A stretch of 64,000 bases of DNA from JANWVO01 sp964458495 (GTDB lineage: Bacteria; Acidobacteriota; Terriglobia; Bryobacterales; Bryobacteraceae): contig CAYWJB010000004.1 in the NCBI GenBank assembly GCA_964458495.1, positions 210,847 through 274,846 of the forward strand. The letters are read 5' to 3'. Below, one piece after another: positions 17,064 through 28,241 of this stretch. The notes beneath the pieces were generated by a model, which had not been told where the DNA came from, searched no databases, and saw only the letters and a list, made by a program, of their open reading frames with translations. How positions within the stretch are numbered: position 1 is the stretch's first letter; each line of letters opens with the position of its first letter. The position numbers and the translations under genes were made by a program.

Positions 17064-17343
17064 GGCGAATCCGGGTTCGCTCCAATCGAGAATCGGGCAT
17101 GCGGGCGCCCACGCAGGAACGGGCGGGGCCGGCGCACGGTCCATTCCAGATACGATCCTCGCACGGCGCGGCAAGCCCGTGGAGGCGGCTTGAGCCGCGG
17201 CACGGTCTCAATGTCGCTTGTTCATGACCAGGCCGACCGCCGGTCGCTGCATGCGGCGGAACCTCCCCCGGGCCGAAACACCGCAGGACTCCGGCGGTGG
17301 CGAGCAAATCTGCCGCGAACCTCCCCGCCGGCATGAGCTGCCA

Positions 17344-19800
<2,457 letters not shown>

Positions 19801-19871
19801 AGAAATTCAACCGGACGAACGGTGGCAGCAAGCGGTCTGGATGCCTGTTGGATCCGCCCCGTCCGCGGTGG

Positions 19872-21041
19872 CTATTCGATCCATACCTTAACATAACTTC
19901 TCCCCGGCAGTTGCCGGACGCGCCCGGATTCCTCCAGTTCGAACAGCACCGCAATCAGTTCCGAGGGGGAAACGTGGGGCAGGCTCTCAATCAGATCGTC
20001 GAGGCACACAGGCTTGTCAAGAGACAGAAATGAAAAGACTTGGGCAGCAATGTGGGACATCGGGCCTTCCGGATCGGCCGCCGGCTGGGGCAGGGGCAGG
20101 GCCGGCTGCCGGGCCAGCCGCGCCCGCGCGTCTACCCCCAGGCCGTCCAGAATATCCTGGGAAGACTGCACCAGTTGCGCGCCCTGCTTGATCAGGAGGT
20201 TGGGGCCAAAGCTGGAAGGCTGGGTGATGTTGCCGGGCACGGCGAAGACCTCGCGGTTCTGATCCAGCGCCAGCCGGGCGGTGATGAGGCTGCCGCTGTA
20301 CTGCTTGCCTTCCACCACCACCACGCCCTCGCTGAGTCCGCTCACCACGCGGTTCCGGATAGGGAAGTTCTGCGGGTGTGCCGGGGTTCCGGGGGGGAAT
20401 TCGGTCAGCAGCAACCCGTCGCGGGCGATACGCTCGGCCAGCCTGCGGTTCTCGGCCGGGTAGATCACGTCCAGTCCGCATCCGAAGACAGCCACGGTGG
20501 CCCCGTCGGCGCTGAGGGCGCCGCCGTGGGCTGCGGTGTCGATCCCTTTGGCCATGCCGCTGACCACGGTGACCCCTGCCGCGGCCAGGTCCTTGCCCAG
20601 GCGCTCCGCAACGGCCAGACCGTAGGCCGACGGGCGCCGGCTTCCGACAACGGCTACCATCACCGTATCCAGCAGCTCCAGACGCCCCCTGGCGAAGAGT
20701 ACCGGCGGCGGATCGTAGATTTCGCGCAACCGGGCCGGGTAACGCCTGTCGGTGAGCGGCACCACGTCGGCGCCCTGCGCCTTCAGTTCCTCCACTGCCC
20801 TCGCCGCCGCGTCGAAGGTGCAACCGCTGGCCATGCTTTGCGCCACCGCCGGCGCCACGCCCGCGCTTTCCAGTCCACGCGGCTCCTGGCGCAGCACGGC
20901 CTCGGCCGAGCCGTACTGCTTCAGCAAATCGAGCATGCGCTTCGTGCCCAAGCCGGGTGTCAGCACCAGCGCCAGCCAGTAAAGGATCTCATCGTCGGCC
21001 AGTCCCCGCAGCGTCGCACCTGGCAGTGTCATCAATGGCAT
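19872..21041 (-). CDS. dprA: DNA-processing protein DprA
   Basis: Protein of 389 residues that loads RecA on incoming single-stranded DNA during natural transformation. An N-terminal SAM-like region (about 15-75) precedes the Rossmann-like DprA core with VVGSRRPSAYG, SGMAKGIDTAAHGGAL and VVVEGKQYSGSLITA; a C-terminal winged helix (about 325-389) completes the long form. It precedes topA on the same strand, so the two are probably co-transcribed. Start could also be the Met at residue 4. Confidence 0.96.
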   Translation of the reverse strand: MPLMTLPGATLRGLADDEILYWLALVLTPGLGTKRMLDLLKQYGSAEAVLRQEPRGLESAGVAPAVAQSMASGCTFDAAARAVEELKAQGADVVPLTDRRYPARLREIYDPPPVLFARGRLELLDTVMVAVVGSRRPSAYGLAVAERLGKDLAAAGVTVVSGMAKGIDTAAHGGALSADGATVAVFGCGLDVIYPAENRRLAERIARDGLLLTEFPPGTPAHPQNFPIRNRVVSGLSEGVVVVEGKQYSGSLITARLALDQNREVFAVPGNITQPSSFGPNLLIKQGAQLVQSSQDILDGLGVDARARLARQPALPLPQPAADPEGPMSHIAAQVFSFLSLDKPVCLDDLIESLPHVSPSELIAVLFELEESGRVRQLPGRSYVKVWIE

Positions 21042-21534
21042 TGTGGGTGGCGGGGAGGCGCGCTCTCAGACTTTTTTCCTCGGCTCCCCCCGCCGCGAGT
21101 CCCCGCGCAAGCCGTACCAGCGCCCGATCGCCGGGTGCCGCTCCACGTAAGCTTGCGAGGCGGACCGGCAGGCCGCGGGAAGCGGCGCGAGTCATGGGTC
21201 GGACAATTCACCGGCCGGCCCGCCCCCGTGAACGAAAGCGCCCTGTCAAACGCACCCGGACGGCCCCGGTGCTTCGAGCGGGCCCGCGGGGCGAAAGGCG
21301 GGAAGCACGTCCCGCAGCCTCCCGCAGTTCTCCATTCCGGGCTGGCGCGGACTGTAGGCGGGGAGGTGGCTATGACGAACCCGGCAAGCACGACCGCCTG
21401 CGTCCGCAGTGGTGTCTGCTCTCGATCGCCGTCCACCGGCCGGCGCCCCGTATACCCGATTCAAGGGATTGGCACACAGCCCGCTGTACGCCACACTATA
21501 GTTACCTCCGCACCTCCGTGCGGCAGGCTGTTTC
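21042..21534. other. Intergenic region between divergent dprA and glycosyltransferase genes
   Basis: 493 bp. A -10-like TATAGT at 21497-21502 precedes the glycosyltransferase gene but has no matching -35. On the minus strand 21066-21190 can be read as a protein-like tail (AYVERHPAIGRWYGLRGDS) directly after an in-frame stop with no start codon; it may be a remnant of an eroded gene or chance. Nothing else is seen. Confidence 0.4.
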
Positions 21535-22875
21535 ATGGCCCAAGACATCCTTCCCCAGGAAGCCCGGCTGGCAATCGAGAAGCTCGGCCGCGCCGACATT
21601 GTGATCGGCATTCCCAGTTACAACAACGCCCGCACCATCGGGCACGTAGTGCGGGCGGCGCAGGCGGGGCTGAACAAGTACTTCCCCGACTTTCAAGGCG
21701 TGATCATCAACTCCGACGGCGGCTCGAAGGACGACACGCGCAAGCAGGTGCTGGAGGCGCAGCTGGACGCTTCGCAGCTGCTGCTGCTGAACACGCCGCT
21801 GAACCCCGTGCACCGGCTGTCGTTTCCCTACCACGGCATCCCGGGCAAAGGAAGCGCGTTCCGGATGATCTTCCAGATGGCGCGGGATCTGGGCGCCAAG
21901 GCCTGCGCCGTGGTGGACTCCGATCTGCGCTCCATTACGCCGGAATGGTTCGATTTGCTGCTGCGCCCGGTGGTGCACCGCGGCTATGACTTTGTCGCTC
22001 CCTACTACCACCGGCACAAGTACGACGGCACGATCACCAACAGCATCATCTATCCGCTCACGCGCGCCCTCTACGGATACCGCATCCGGCAGCCCATCGG
22101 CGGCGATTTCGGCATGTCGCTTCCCGTCGTGGAGACGTATCTGGAACGCGACGACTGGGAGACCGACGTCGCCCGCTACGGAATCGACATCTGGATGACG
22201 ACCATCGCCGTGGCCAGCGGGTACAAGGTGTGCCAGAGCTTCCTTGGCGCCAAGCTGCACGACGCCAAGGATCCCGGCGCCGACTTGAGCGCCATGCTCC
22301 AGCAGGTGGTGGGCAGCGTCTTCGGTCTGATGATCGAGTTCAAGTCTGTGTGGATGGGCGTCCACGGCAGCCGCGAGATCGAGCTGTTCGGCTTCCGCTA
22401 CGACGTGGGGCTGGATCCGATCGCCGTCAACCTGGACCGCATGGTGCAGGCGTTCCTTCGCGGGGAATCCGACTTGCGCGAGATCTGGGCGATGGCGTTG
22501 TCGGACCGGACGCTGCGCGAGATCCACGCCATTGCGCGGGGGGCGCGCAGCTCGCCGGCGGAGTCGTTCCGGATCTCCGACGAGCTGTGGGTGAGCCTGA
22601 TTTACGAATTTGCCTCCGCCTATGCGGAGCTTCCTGCGGCGCGCGCGCATCTGGTGCGGTCGCTCACGCCTCTGTACCTGGGGCGCGTGGCGTCGTTCGT
22701 CAATGAAACCCGGGACATGAACGCCGGCGAGGTGGAGGAGCGGATTGAACGGCTTTGCCTGGTCTTTGAGCAACTGAAGCCGTTTCTCGTCGAGCGGTGG
22801 GGCGGCCCCCGCGTGGACGAGCTTCCGAAGCCATCCGCCCCGGCCACGGGCCATCCCCAGGAGGTGTCCTCATGA
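21535..22875 (+). CDS. Retaining-type family 2/81-like glycosyltransferase
   Basis: Nucleotide-sugar glycosyltransferase of 446 residues, soluble. The GT-A start IGIPSYNNARTIGHVV is followed by INSDGGSKDDT (58-68) and a DxD-type metal site VDSDLRS near 126; IGGDFGMSLP and an ELFGFRYDVG segment come later. This pattern resembles glucosyl-3-phosphoglycerate/mannosylglycerate synthase-like enzymes (GT81/GT78 group), which start compatible-solute synthesis; exact donor and acceptor are uncertain. Its stop overlaps the next start by 4 bp. Confidence 0.75.
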   Translation: MAQDILPQEARLAIEKLGRADIVIGIPSYNNARTIGHVVRAAQAGLNKYFPDFQGVIINSDGGSKDDTRKQVLEAQLDASQLLLLNTPLNPVHRLSFPYHGIPGKGSAFRMIFQMARDLGAKACAVVDSDLRSITPEWFDLLLRPVVHRGYDFVAPYYHRHKYDGTITNSIIYPLTRALYGYRIRQPIGGDFGMSLPVVETYLERDDWETDVARYGIDIWMTTIAVASGYKVCQSFLGAKLHDAKDPGADLSAMLQQVVGSVFGLMIEFKSVWMGVHGSREIELFGFRYDVGLDPIAVNLDRMVQAFLRGESDLREIWAMALSDRTLREIHAIARGARSSPAESFRISDELWVSLIYEFASAYAELPAARAHLVRSLTPLYLGRVASFVNETRDMNAGEVEERIERLCLVFEQLKPFLVERWGGPRVDELPKPSAPATGHPQEVSS

Positions 22876-23576
22876 TCGAGACGTTCCGCCAGGTTCTGGA
22901 ACAATCGGTCGCGCGCCTGTCGGCGCAGACGACCCAGTACCTGCCGCCTCTGTTTGTGGCCATCGTCGTGTTCGGCGTGGCGTGGATCGTCGCGCTGCTG
23001 TTGCGATGGCTGCTGCTGCACGCCTTCAAAGGCGAGAGATTCGATGCCTTCTTGCGCCGCACGGGCATCGGAACGATGCTGGACCAGTCCGGGCGGCTGC
23101 GGGCCAGCCCGCTACTGGCGCACGGGATTTACTACGGCATACTTCTGATCGGGCTGCTGAACGCCATCAGCGTGTTCGAGACGGAGATCACGCGCGAGAT
23201 CGTGGACGGCGTGGTGCACCTGCTGCCCAAGCTCTTCGCCGCCGCCGCCATTATCCTTGCCGGCGTCTGGCTGGCGCAGTACCTGGGGCGCGGCGCGCTG
23301 CTCTGGGCCAGCAATGAAGGCTTCCCGTGGGCTCGCCGGTTTTGCGCCTTCGTGCGCGTGGTGGTGGTGTTTGTCTCCATCGTCGTCGCCGCCGACGTGC
23401 TGAACTTCGCCCGCACGGTGTTTTTCTCGGCATTCCTGATCTTCGCGATCGGCGCCGTGTGCGCCGCCTGCCTGGTGCTCGCGCTCAACAGCCGGGAGGT
23501 CTACCGCTGGTTTGCGGATTCCCGGAAGCACGCCGGTGAAGAGGAAGGCGAACGGTCGATCTGGAACCACCTCTGA
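22872..23576 (+). CDS. Membrane protein with mechanosensitive-channel-like conserved TM helices
   Basis: 234-residue protein with about five hydrophobic segments, including FVAIVVFGVAWIVALLLRWL and FAAAAIILAGVWLAQYLGRG; this repeated helix plus short loop pattern resembles the conserved TM helix (PF05552) of small mechanosensitive-channel relatives, without the MscS beta domain. The ATG overlaps the glycosyltransferase stop (ATGA). If the upstream enzyme makes a compatible solute, a solute-release channel is a sensible partner (inference). Confidence 0.68.
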   Translation: MIETFRQVLEQSVARLSAQTTQYLPPLFVAIVVFGVAWIVALLLRWLLLHAFKGERFDAFLRRTGIGTMLDQSGRLRASPLLAHGIYYGILLIGLLNAISVFETEITREIVDGVVHLLPKLFAAAAIILAGVWLAQYLGRGALLWASNEGFPWARRFCAFVRVVVVFVSIVVAADVLNFARTVFFSAFLIFAIGAVCAACLVLALNSREVYRWFADSRKHAGEEEGERSIWNHL

Positions 23577-23582
23577 TGCGGG

Positions 23583-23621
23583 CGGGAAAAAAAACGCCGC
23601 CGCGCGGCGGGCGCGGCGGCG
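23583..23621 (-). terminator. Intrinsic terminator (9-bp GC stem plus T8)
   Basis: CGCCGCCGC (23595-23603) pairs with GCGGCGGCG (23613-23621); on the minus strand eight Ts follow (A-run 23587-23594). It ends the beta-barrel gene transcript and lies 10-45 bp past the stop of the converging membrane protein gene. Confidence 0.82.
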
Positions 23622-23639
23622 AAGCGCACGGGCGGAGCG

Positions 23640-24281
23640 TTACCGCCCGCCGAAGGTGTAGCCGACGGAGACGCCGTATTCGGGCACCCAGTTGCGCCCG
23701 AACTGGAACAGGTCGTTCACCCAGCGCAGTTTGAACTCCGGCTTCACGTAGACGTTGTGATAGACGAACGTCTTGAAGCCGCCGCCGAAGTGCGTAGTGA
23801 ACTTCTTGCTGGAGCCGACCAGCGCGCTTGTCGTGCTGCAGCCGGTGAAGTTGTTGCACAGCCGCTGGTCGTAGTAAAAGCGCAGGTTCGCCGCGCCCAT
23901 GCCAGCCTGGAGCTCGGGCACGAACCACTTCGACCAGGCGGGCGGCGTGTACATGCCGTAGAAGTCATAGAAGAACGGCCTGTACTTCAAGGCGGCGTAG
24001 TCGCCCTTGAAGGCGCGCCAGCTCATTTCGCCGCCAACGGCGAACTTCGAGTTCAGCTTCAGGTTGGCGCCGAACTTCGGGAAGGCGCCCGTCATTTGCG
24101 GGCCGAACCGCAGCACGCCGTCGCCGAAGGTGTCAACCGGCGTTTCGCGCGCCTTCACCTGGTTGGTCACCGTACCCACATAAACGTCCAGGCTTTCCTG
24201 GGCGAAAGCCGGAATTGCGGCCGCCAGCAGGAAAGCCGCCGGCAGCGCGAAAAGCGACACAACTCTCCCACGCAATTTCAT
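23640..24281 (-). CDS. Predicted outer-membrane beta-barrel protein
   Basis: 213 residues with a clear signal peptide (1-27, cleavage after AFA) and a mature part of alternating hydrophobic/polar strands rich in Tyr, Phe and Gly (for example FGANLKLNSKFAVGGEMSW, FVYHNVYVKPEFKLRW) ending in VSVGYTFGGR. This is the look of a small porin-like or OmpA-like eight-strand barrel. Two cysteines in LCNNFTGCSTTS probably form a surface loop disulfide. Function unknown. Confidence 0.75.
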   Translation of the reverse strand: MKLRGRVVSLFALPAAFLLAAAIPAFAQESLDVYVGTVTNQVKARETPVDTFGDGVLRFGPQMTGAFPKFGANLKLNSKFAVGGEMSWRAFKGDYAALKYRPFFYDFYGMYTPPAWSKWFVPELQAGMGAANLRFYYDQRLCNNFTGCSTTSALVGSSKKFTTHFGGGFKTFVYHNVYVKPEFKLRWVNDLFQFGRNWVPEYGVSVGYTFGGR

Positions 24282-24456
24282 GAGCGAATCTCACCTCCCG
24301 CCGGGCGAATGGAGAAATCGCCACGGCACATGCCTGAAGTATTCGGGCACAGGGAATCTCTACCCGGCGCCCCTCTCAATTCGCCGGATCCCTGCGTCCA
24401 ATCGGTGGGACGCATGGAGATTCCTGCAGGTTTCAGCGGCTTCCGGAGGATTTGTT

Positions 24457-25830
24457 TCAGCGCAGGGAGGAAGCCACTCGGGCGCGGAAAACAGCCGCCT
24501 CGTGCAAGATACGCGGCGCGTTGAGCGTCAGAGGCTTGCGGTCGAGCACGGTGATCCTTCCGGCGATCACGACGTCCCGCACGTCGCCCGCCTTGAGGCT
24601 GTACACCAGCATGGAGTAAATTCCATGCTCCGGCCGGGCATGGGGGCCGGCCAGAGATATGGTGATGAGATCGGCCTGTTTTCCAGGTTCGATGGAGCCG
24701 ATTTCCCGGTCCAGACCCAGGACTTTCGCGCCATCGATTGTGGCCATCCGGAAGGCCTTTGCCGCCGGCAAAACGGTCGGATCGAGGGTGGAAACCTTGG
24801 CCAGTTTCGATGCGAGGTCCATCTCCTCGAAGAGATTGAAGTCGTTGTTGGATCCGGCGGGGCCGTCGGTTCCCAGTCCGATGGGCACTGCCGAAGCCAG
24901 CCACGCCCGGTAATCCGGCACTCCGCTGGCGAGTTTGGTGTTGCTCGACGGACAGTGCGCGATGCCCGCCGGGCGGCCCTCCAGCAGCCTGAGGTCCTCC
25001 GCGCGGGCCCAGACCATGTGGGCGAGGATCGTGCGCCCGCTGAAGAAGCCGAGAGAGTCCAGATACCGGGCAGGAGACATGCCGTGCGCCCGCGCGGCGT
25101 CCTCGTTTTCTTTCCTCGTCTCCGAGACGTGCGTGTGGACGGGCACTCCGTAGCGGTCGGCAAGCGCGCGGCAGGCTTTCAGGGCAGCCGCGTCGGTCGT
25201 GTAGATGGCGTGTGGCGCGACGGCGGGCGTGATGAGGCCGTCGCCGCGCCACGCCTGGATGAAGCGTTCCGTGGCTGCCAGCGCTTCCTGCGGGGTCTTG
25301 TAGTCCGGGGCAGGGAAGCCGATGACGGTCTGGCCGAGCACGGCGCGCATGCCGGCGCGTTTGGTCTCTTCGGCGATGGCGTGCTCGAAGTAGTACATGT
25401 CGGCGTAGGTGGTGATGCCGCCGAACATCATCTCCAGGACTGCCAGCCGGGTTCCCGCACGGACGAACTCCTCGTTCACATTGCGCGACTCGGCGGGGAA
25501 AATATACCGTTCGAGCCATTCCTGCAGCGGCACGTCGTCGGCGATGCCCCGCAGCAAAGACATGGGCGCATGAGTGTGAGCGTTGACGAGCCCGGGAGTG
25601 AGGATCGCATCGGGACGGTCGATGCGGCGGCGGGAGCGGAAACGGCGTTCGATCTCAGCTTTCGTTCCCACGGCGGCAATCCGCCCGTTGCGAACTGCCA
25701 CGGCGCCGTCCTCGATGACGCGGCCGGCAGCGTCCATCGTGACGACCTTCGCGGCGCGGATCACAAGGTCCGCCGGCTCGGCGGCGCCGAGGCTGAGACA
25801 AAAGAGAAGGCTAATCCAGGAATTTCGCAT
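24457..25830 (-). CDS. Amidohydrolase, methylthioadenosine/S-adenosylhomocysteine deaminase-like
   Basis: Metal-dependent deaminase of the TrzN/MtaD type, 457 residues. Metal ligands: HxH in NAHTHAPMSLLRG, His in PVHTHVSETRKE, His in RTILAHMV and Asp in GLGTDGPAGSNND. It would deaminate an adenosine-like compound. The N-terminus (NSWISLLFCLSLGAAEPAD) looks like a signal peptide, unusual for this mainly cytoplasmic family. The start overlaps the end of the cytidine deaminase gene by 20 bp, making it the last gene of the nucleoside operon. Confidence 0.85.
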   Translation of the reverse strand: MRNSWISLLFCLSLGAAEPADLVIRAAKVVTMDAAGRVIEDGAVAVRNGRIAAVGTKAEIERRFRSRRRIDRPDAILTPGLVNAHTHAPMSLLRGIADDVPLQEWLERYIFPAESRNVNEEFVRAGTRLAVLEMMFGGITTYADMYYFEHAIAEETKRAGMRAVLGQTVIGFPAPDYKTPQEALAATERFIQAWRGDGLITPAVAPHAIYTTDAAALKACRALADRYGVPVHTHVSETRKENEDAARAHGMSPARYLDSLGFFSGRTILAHMVWARAEDLRLLEGRPAGIAHCPSSNTKLASGVPDYRAWLASAVPIGLGTDGPAGSNNDFNLFEEMDLASKLAKVSTLDPTVLPAAKAFRMATIDGAKVLGLDREIGSIEPGKQADLITISLAGPHARPEHGIYSMLVYSLKAGDVRDVVIAGRITVLDRKPLTLNAPRILHEAAVFRARVASSLR

Positions 25831-26197
25831 CGAATGGCCGCGGGAACAGGGCGGAGAGGCGCATGCTCTCCACGCCGCCCTTCAGATTGACCAGCAGAAT
25901 CTCCAGGTCGCCGCACAGCTCCCACAGCACCTGGCGGCAGGCGCCGCACGGCGGCGTGGGCGTATCGGTATCGGCGGCGACAGCCAGCCGCGTGAACTGC
26001 CGCGCCCCATCGGCCACGGCGCGGAACGCCGCCACGCGCTCGGCGCAGATGGTGAGCCCGTAGGAGGCGCTCTCCACGTTGCAGCCCGTGAATATGCGGC
26101 CGCCGGCTTCCTCCAGCGCCGCGCCGACGAGGAAACCGGAGAACGGCGCCCGCGCCCGCCGGCGGGCTTGCAGCGCCGCTTCCACCAGCCGGTCCAC
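25811..26197 (-). CDS. cdd: Cytidine deaminase
   Basis: 128-residue homotetrameric-type cytidine/deoxycytidine deaminase converting cytidine to uridine. Zinc motifs: the Cys-Ala-Glu block GLTICAERVAAF and the double cysteine PCGACRQVLWE; the substrate-binding FSGFLVGAAL and CNVESASYG are intact. It sits 2 bp after the purine nucleoside phosphorylase gene and feeds uridine to the pyrimidine phosphorylase of the same operon. Confidence 0.94.
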   Translation of the reverse strand: MDRLVEAALQARRRARAPFSGFLVGAALEEAGGRIFTGCNVESASYGLTICAERVAAFRAVADGARQFTRLAVAADTDTPTPPCGACRQVLWELCGDLEILLVNLKGGVESMRLSALFPRPFDAKFLD

Positions 26198-26199
26198 GT

Positions 26200-27006
26200 C
26201 TACGCCTCCAGCCTTTCGAGAAACGCCTCGAGAAACCGCCTCAGCTCCGCGGCGCTGGCCCTGCCGGTTGCGAGCACCTCTTCATGGCTGAGCTTCTGCT
26301 GCATGCCCGCAGCCATGTTGGTGACGGTCGAGATGGCCAGGACGCGCATCCCCATGTGGCGGGCGGCGATCACCTCCGGCACGGTGGACATGCCTGCCAG
26401 GTCCGCCCCGATCGCGCGCAGGAAGCGGATCTCGGCTGGCGTTTCGAAGCTGGGGCCGAGCATCGCCGCGTAGACGCCCTCGCCGGTTTCGATGCCCAGC
26501 TCCCGCGCCGTGCGCCGGGCCAGGTCGAGCAGGCCGCGGTCATAGGCCTCGGACATGTCGGGGAAACGCGGCCCGAGGCTGTCGTCGTTCGGTCCGGTGA
26601 GCGGATTGGTTCCTTGCAGGTTGATGTGATCGGTGAGGAAGACCTGCATGCCCGGCCGGAAGGATGGCGAGATGCCTCCGGCGGCGTTGGTCAGCACCAG
26701 CGCCTTCACGCCCAGCAGCCCCATGACGCGCACGCCGAAGACGACCTGCTGCGGCGTCCAGCCTTCATACAGGTGTACGCGCCCGCTCAGCACGGCGACA
26801 GGTTTCGAGCCCGAACGGCCCAGAATCAGCTCGCCGGCGTGGCCTGCGACGCGAGGCACCGGCCAGCCCGGGATTTCACCGTACGGGATGACAATGCGGT
26901 CCGCCAGCGCCTCGCTGAAGGACGCCTGCGCACTTCCCAGAACGAGGGCGATGCGGGGCCATTCACGAACCCGCCGGCCGAGTTCCGCGGCTGCGGCGCG
27001 AATCAT
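26200..27006 (-). CDS. punA: Purine nucleoside phosphorylase
   Basis: 268-residue trimeric-type (PNP family 2) enzyme that phosphorolyses inosine and guanosine. Recognisable blocks: LVLGSAQASF, GHAGELILG, RVHLYEGW, LTNAAGGI, GPSFETPAEIR and MSTVPEVIAARH. Start chosen at ATG 27006, which overlaps the transporter stop by 4 bp; the frame stays open upstream through the transporter gene but that is antiphase coding. Part of the salvage operon with nupC, cdd and the pyrimidine phosphorylase. Confidence 0.94.
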   Translation of the reverse strand: MIRAAAAELGRRVREWPRIALVLGSAQASFSEALADRIVIPYGEIPGWPVPRVAGHAGELILGRSGSKPVAVLSGRVHLYEGWTPQQVVFGVRVMGLLGVKALVLTNAAGGISPSFRPGMQVFLTDHINLQGTNPLTGPNDDSLGPRFPDMSEAYDRGLLDLARRTARELGIETGEGVYAAMLGPSFETPAEIRFLRAIGADLAGMSTVPEVIAARHMGMRVLAISTVTNMAAGMQQKLSHEEVLATGRASAAELRRFLEAFLERLEA

Positions 27007-28220
27007 AACAGGATCCCTGCAATACAGGCTGACATGAAATTGGCCATCGTGCCGGCCAGCATCGCCCTCACGCCCAGCCGCGCCAGGTCGGACTTCCGGT
27101 TGGGCGCCAGCGCTCCGATGCCGCCGATCTGGATGGCGATGGAACTGAAGTTGGCGAAACCGCACAGGGCGAAGGTGGAGATCACAAAGGAACGGGCGTC
27201 GAGGCTCGCCTTCAGTTCACCGAGCCGCAGGAACGCGATGAACTCGTTCAGCACCATGCGCGTGCCCAGCATGTCGCCTACCGCCTGCGCATCTTTCCAG
27301 CTCACGCCCAGCAGCCACGCCACCGGCGCGAAGACGATTCCGAACAGCTTCTGGAGCGAGTCCGGGAACCAGGCGAAGATGCCGTGCACCCAGCCCATGA
27401 CGCCGTTGAGAAGGGCGATGAGCGAGATGAACGCGATGAGCATCCCGGCGATGTTCAGCGCCAGTTGCAGCCCCTCGCCCGCGCCGCGGGCGGCGGCGTC
27501 GATCACGTTGACCCCGGGGCGTTCGATTTCCACCCGGACGTCGCCGGCAGTCTCCGGCTGGTCCGTTTCGGGCACGAGCATCTTGGCCAGAACGAGCGTC
27601 GCCGGCGCCGTCATGATCACCGCCGTCAGCAGGTGCTTGATGTCGACGCCCGCGATCTTCACATACGCCGCCATCACCGCGCCCGAGACGTGCGACATGC
27701 CAGCCGTCATGATGGTGAACAGCTCGCTCTGCGTGAGGCGCGGGAGGAAAGGGCGGATGGTGAGCGGCGCCTCGGTCTGCCCCATGAAAATGCTGGCCGC
27801 CACATCGGTGGATTCAGCGCCCGAGCAGCGCATCACGCGGTGCATGACCCACGCCATGCCGCGGATCACCACCTGCATGATGCCGAAGTAATAGAGCACG
27901 GAGAACAGGCTGGCGATGAAGATCACGATGGGCAGCACCTGGAAGGCGAAGACCACCCCGAAAGCGCCGGTCTTCACGCCCAGCGGGCCGAACAGGAACT
28001 CGCTGCCCTTTTCGGCGAACTCGAGCAGGGCGTTCACCGCCACGCTGGCAGCCTGGAACAGCAGCCCGAAATCGGTCTTCAGGACCAGGAAGGCGAACAG
28101 GAACTGGAGACCCAGGCCCCAGGCCACGATCCGCGGCCGGATGGCGCGGCGGTTTGTGGAAAAGGCGTAGCAGAGCGCCAGAATGCAGACAAGCCCGAGC
28201 AAGCCGGTGAAGCGTTCCAT
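27003..28220 (-). CDS. nupC: Concentrative nucleoside transporter (NupC/CNT family)
   Basis: 405-residue inner-membrane nucleoside symporter. CNT features: a GQTEAPL motif (FMGQTEAPLTIRPF), a central EFIAF segment in MVLNEFIAFL, and TFALCGFANFSSIAIQ near the C-terminus; about ten hydrophobic helices. It imports the nucleosides that the flanking phosphorylases and cytidine deaminase break down. It lies 21 bp after the pyrimidine-nucleoside phosphorylase gene and overlaps punA by 4 bp. Confidence 0.94.
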   Translation of the reverse strand: MERFTGLLGLVCILALCYAFSTNRRAIRPRIVAWGLGLQFLFAFLVLKTDFGLLFQAASVAVNALLEFAEKGSEFLFGPLGVKTGAFGVVFAFQVLPIVIFIASLFSVLYYFGIMQVVIRGMAWVMHRVMRCSGAESTDVAASIFMGQTEAPLTIRPFLPRLTQSELFTIMTAGMSHVSGAVMAAYVKIAGVDIKHLLTAVIMTAPATLVLAKMLVPETDQPETAGDVRVEIERPGVNVIDAAARGAGEGLQLALNIAGMLIAFISLIALLNGVMGWVHGIFAWFPDSLQKLFGIVFAPVAWLLGVSWKDAQAVGDMLGTRMVLNEFIAFLRLGELKASLDARSFVISTFALCGFANFSSIAIQIGGIGALAPNRKSDLARLGVRAMLAGTMANFMSACIAGILL

Positions 28221-28241
28221 GCCGCGCCTCTTCCGGCAGGC

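Noticed and set aside
21066..21190. Small gene upstream of dprA
   Set aside because: Reads protein-like at its end but has a stop just upstream and no start codon; at most a remnant.
21469..21502. Sigma70 promoter for the glycosyltransferase gene
   Set aside because: TATAGT is present, but the nearest TTGGCA is 22 bp away, too far for a normal spacer.
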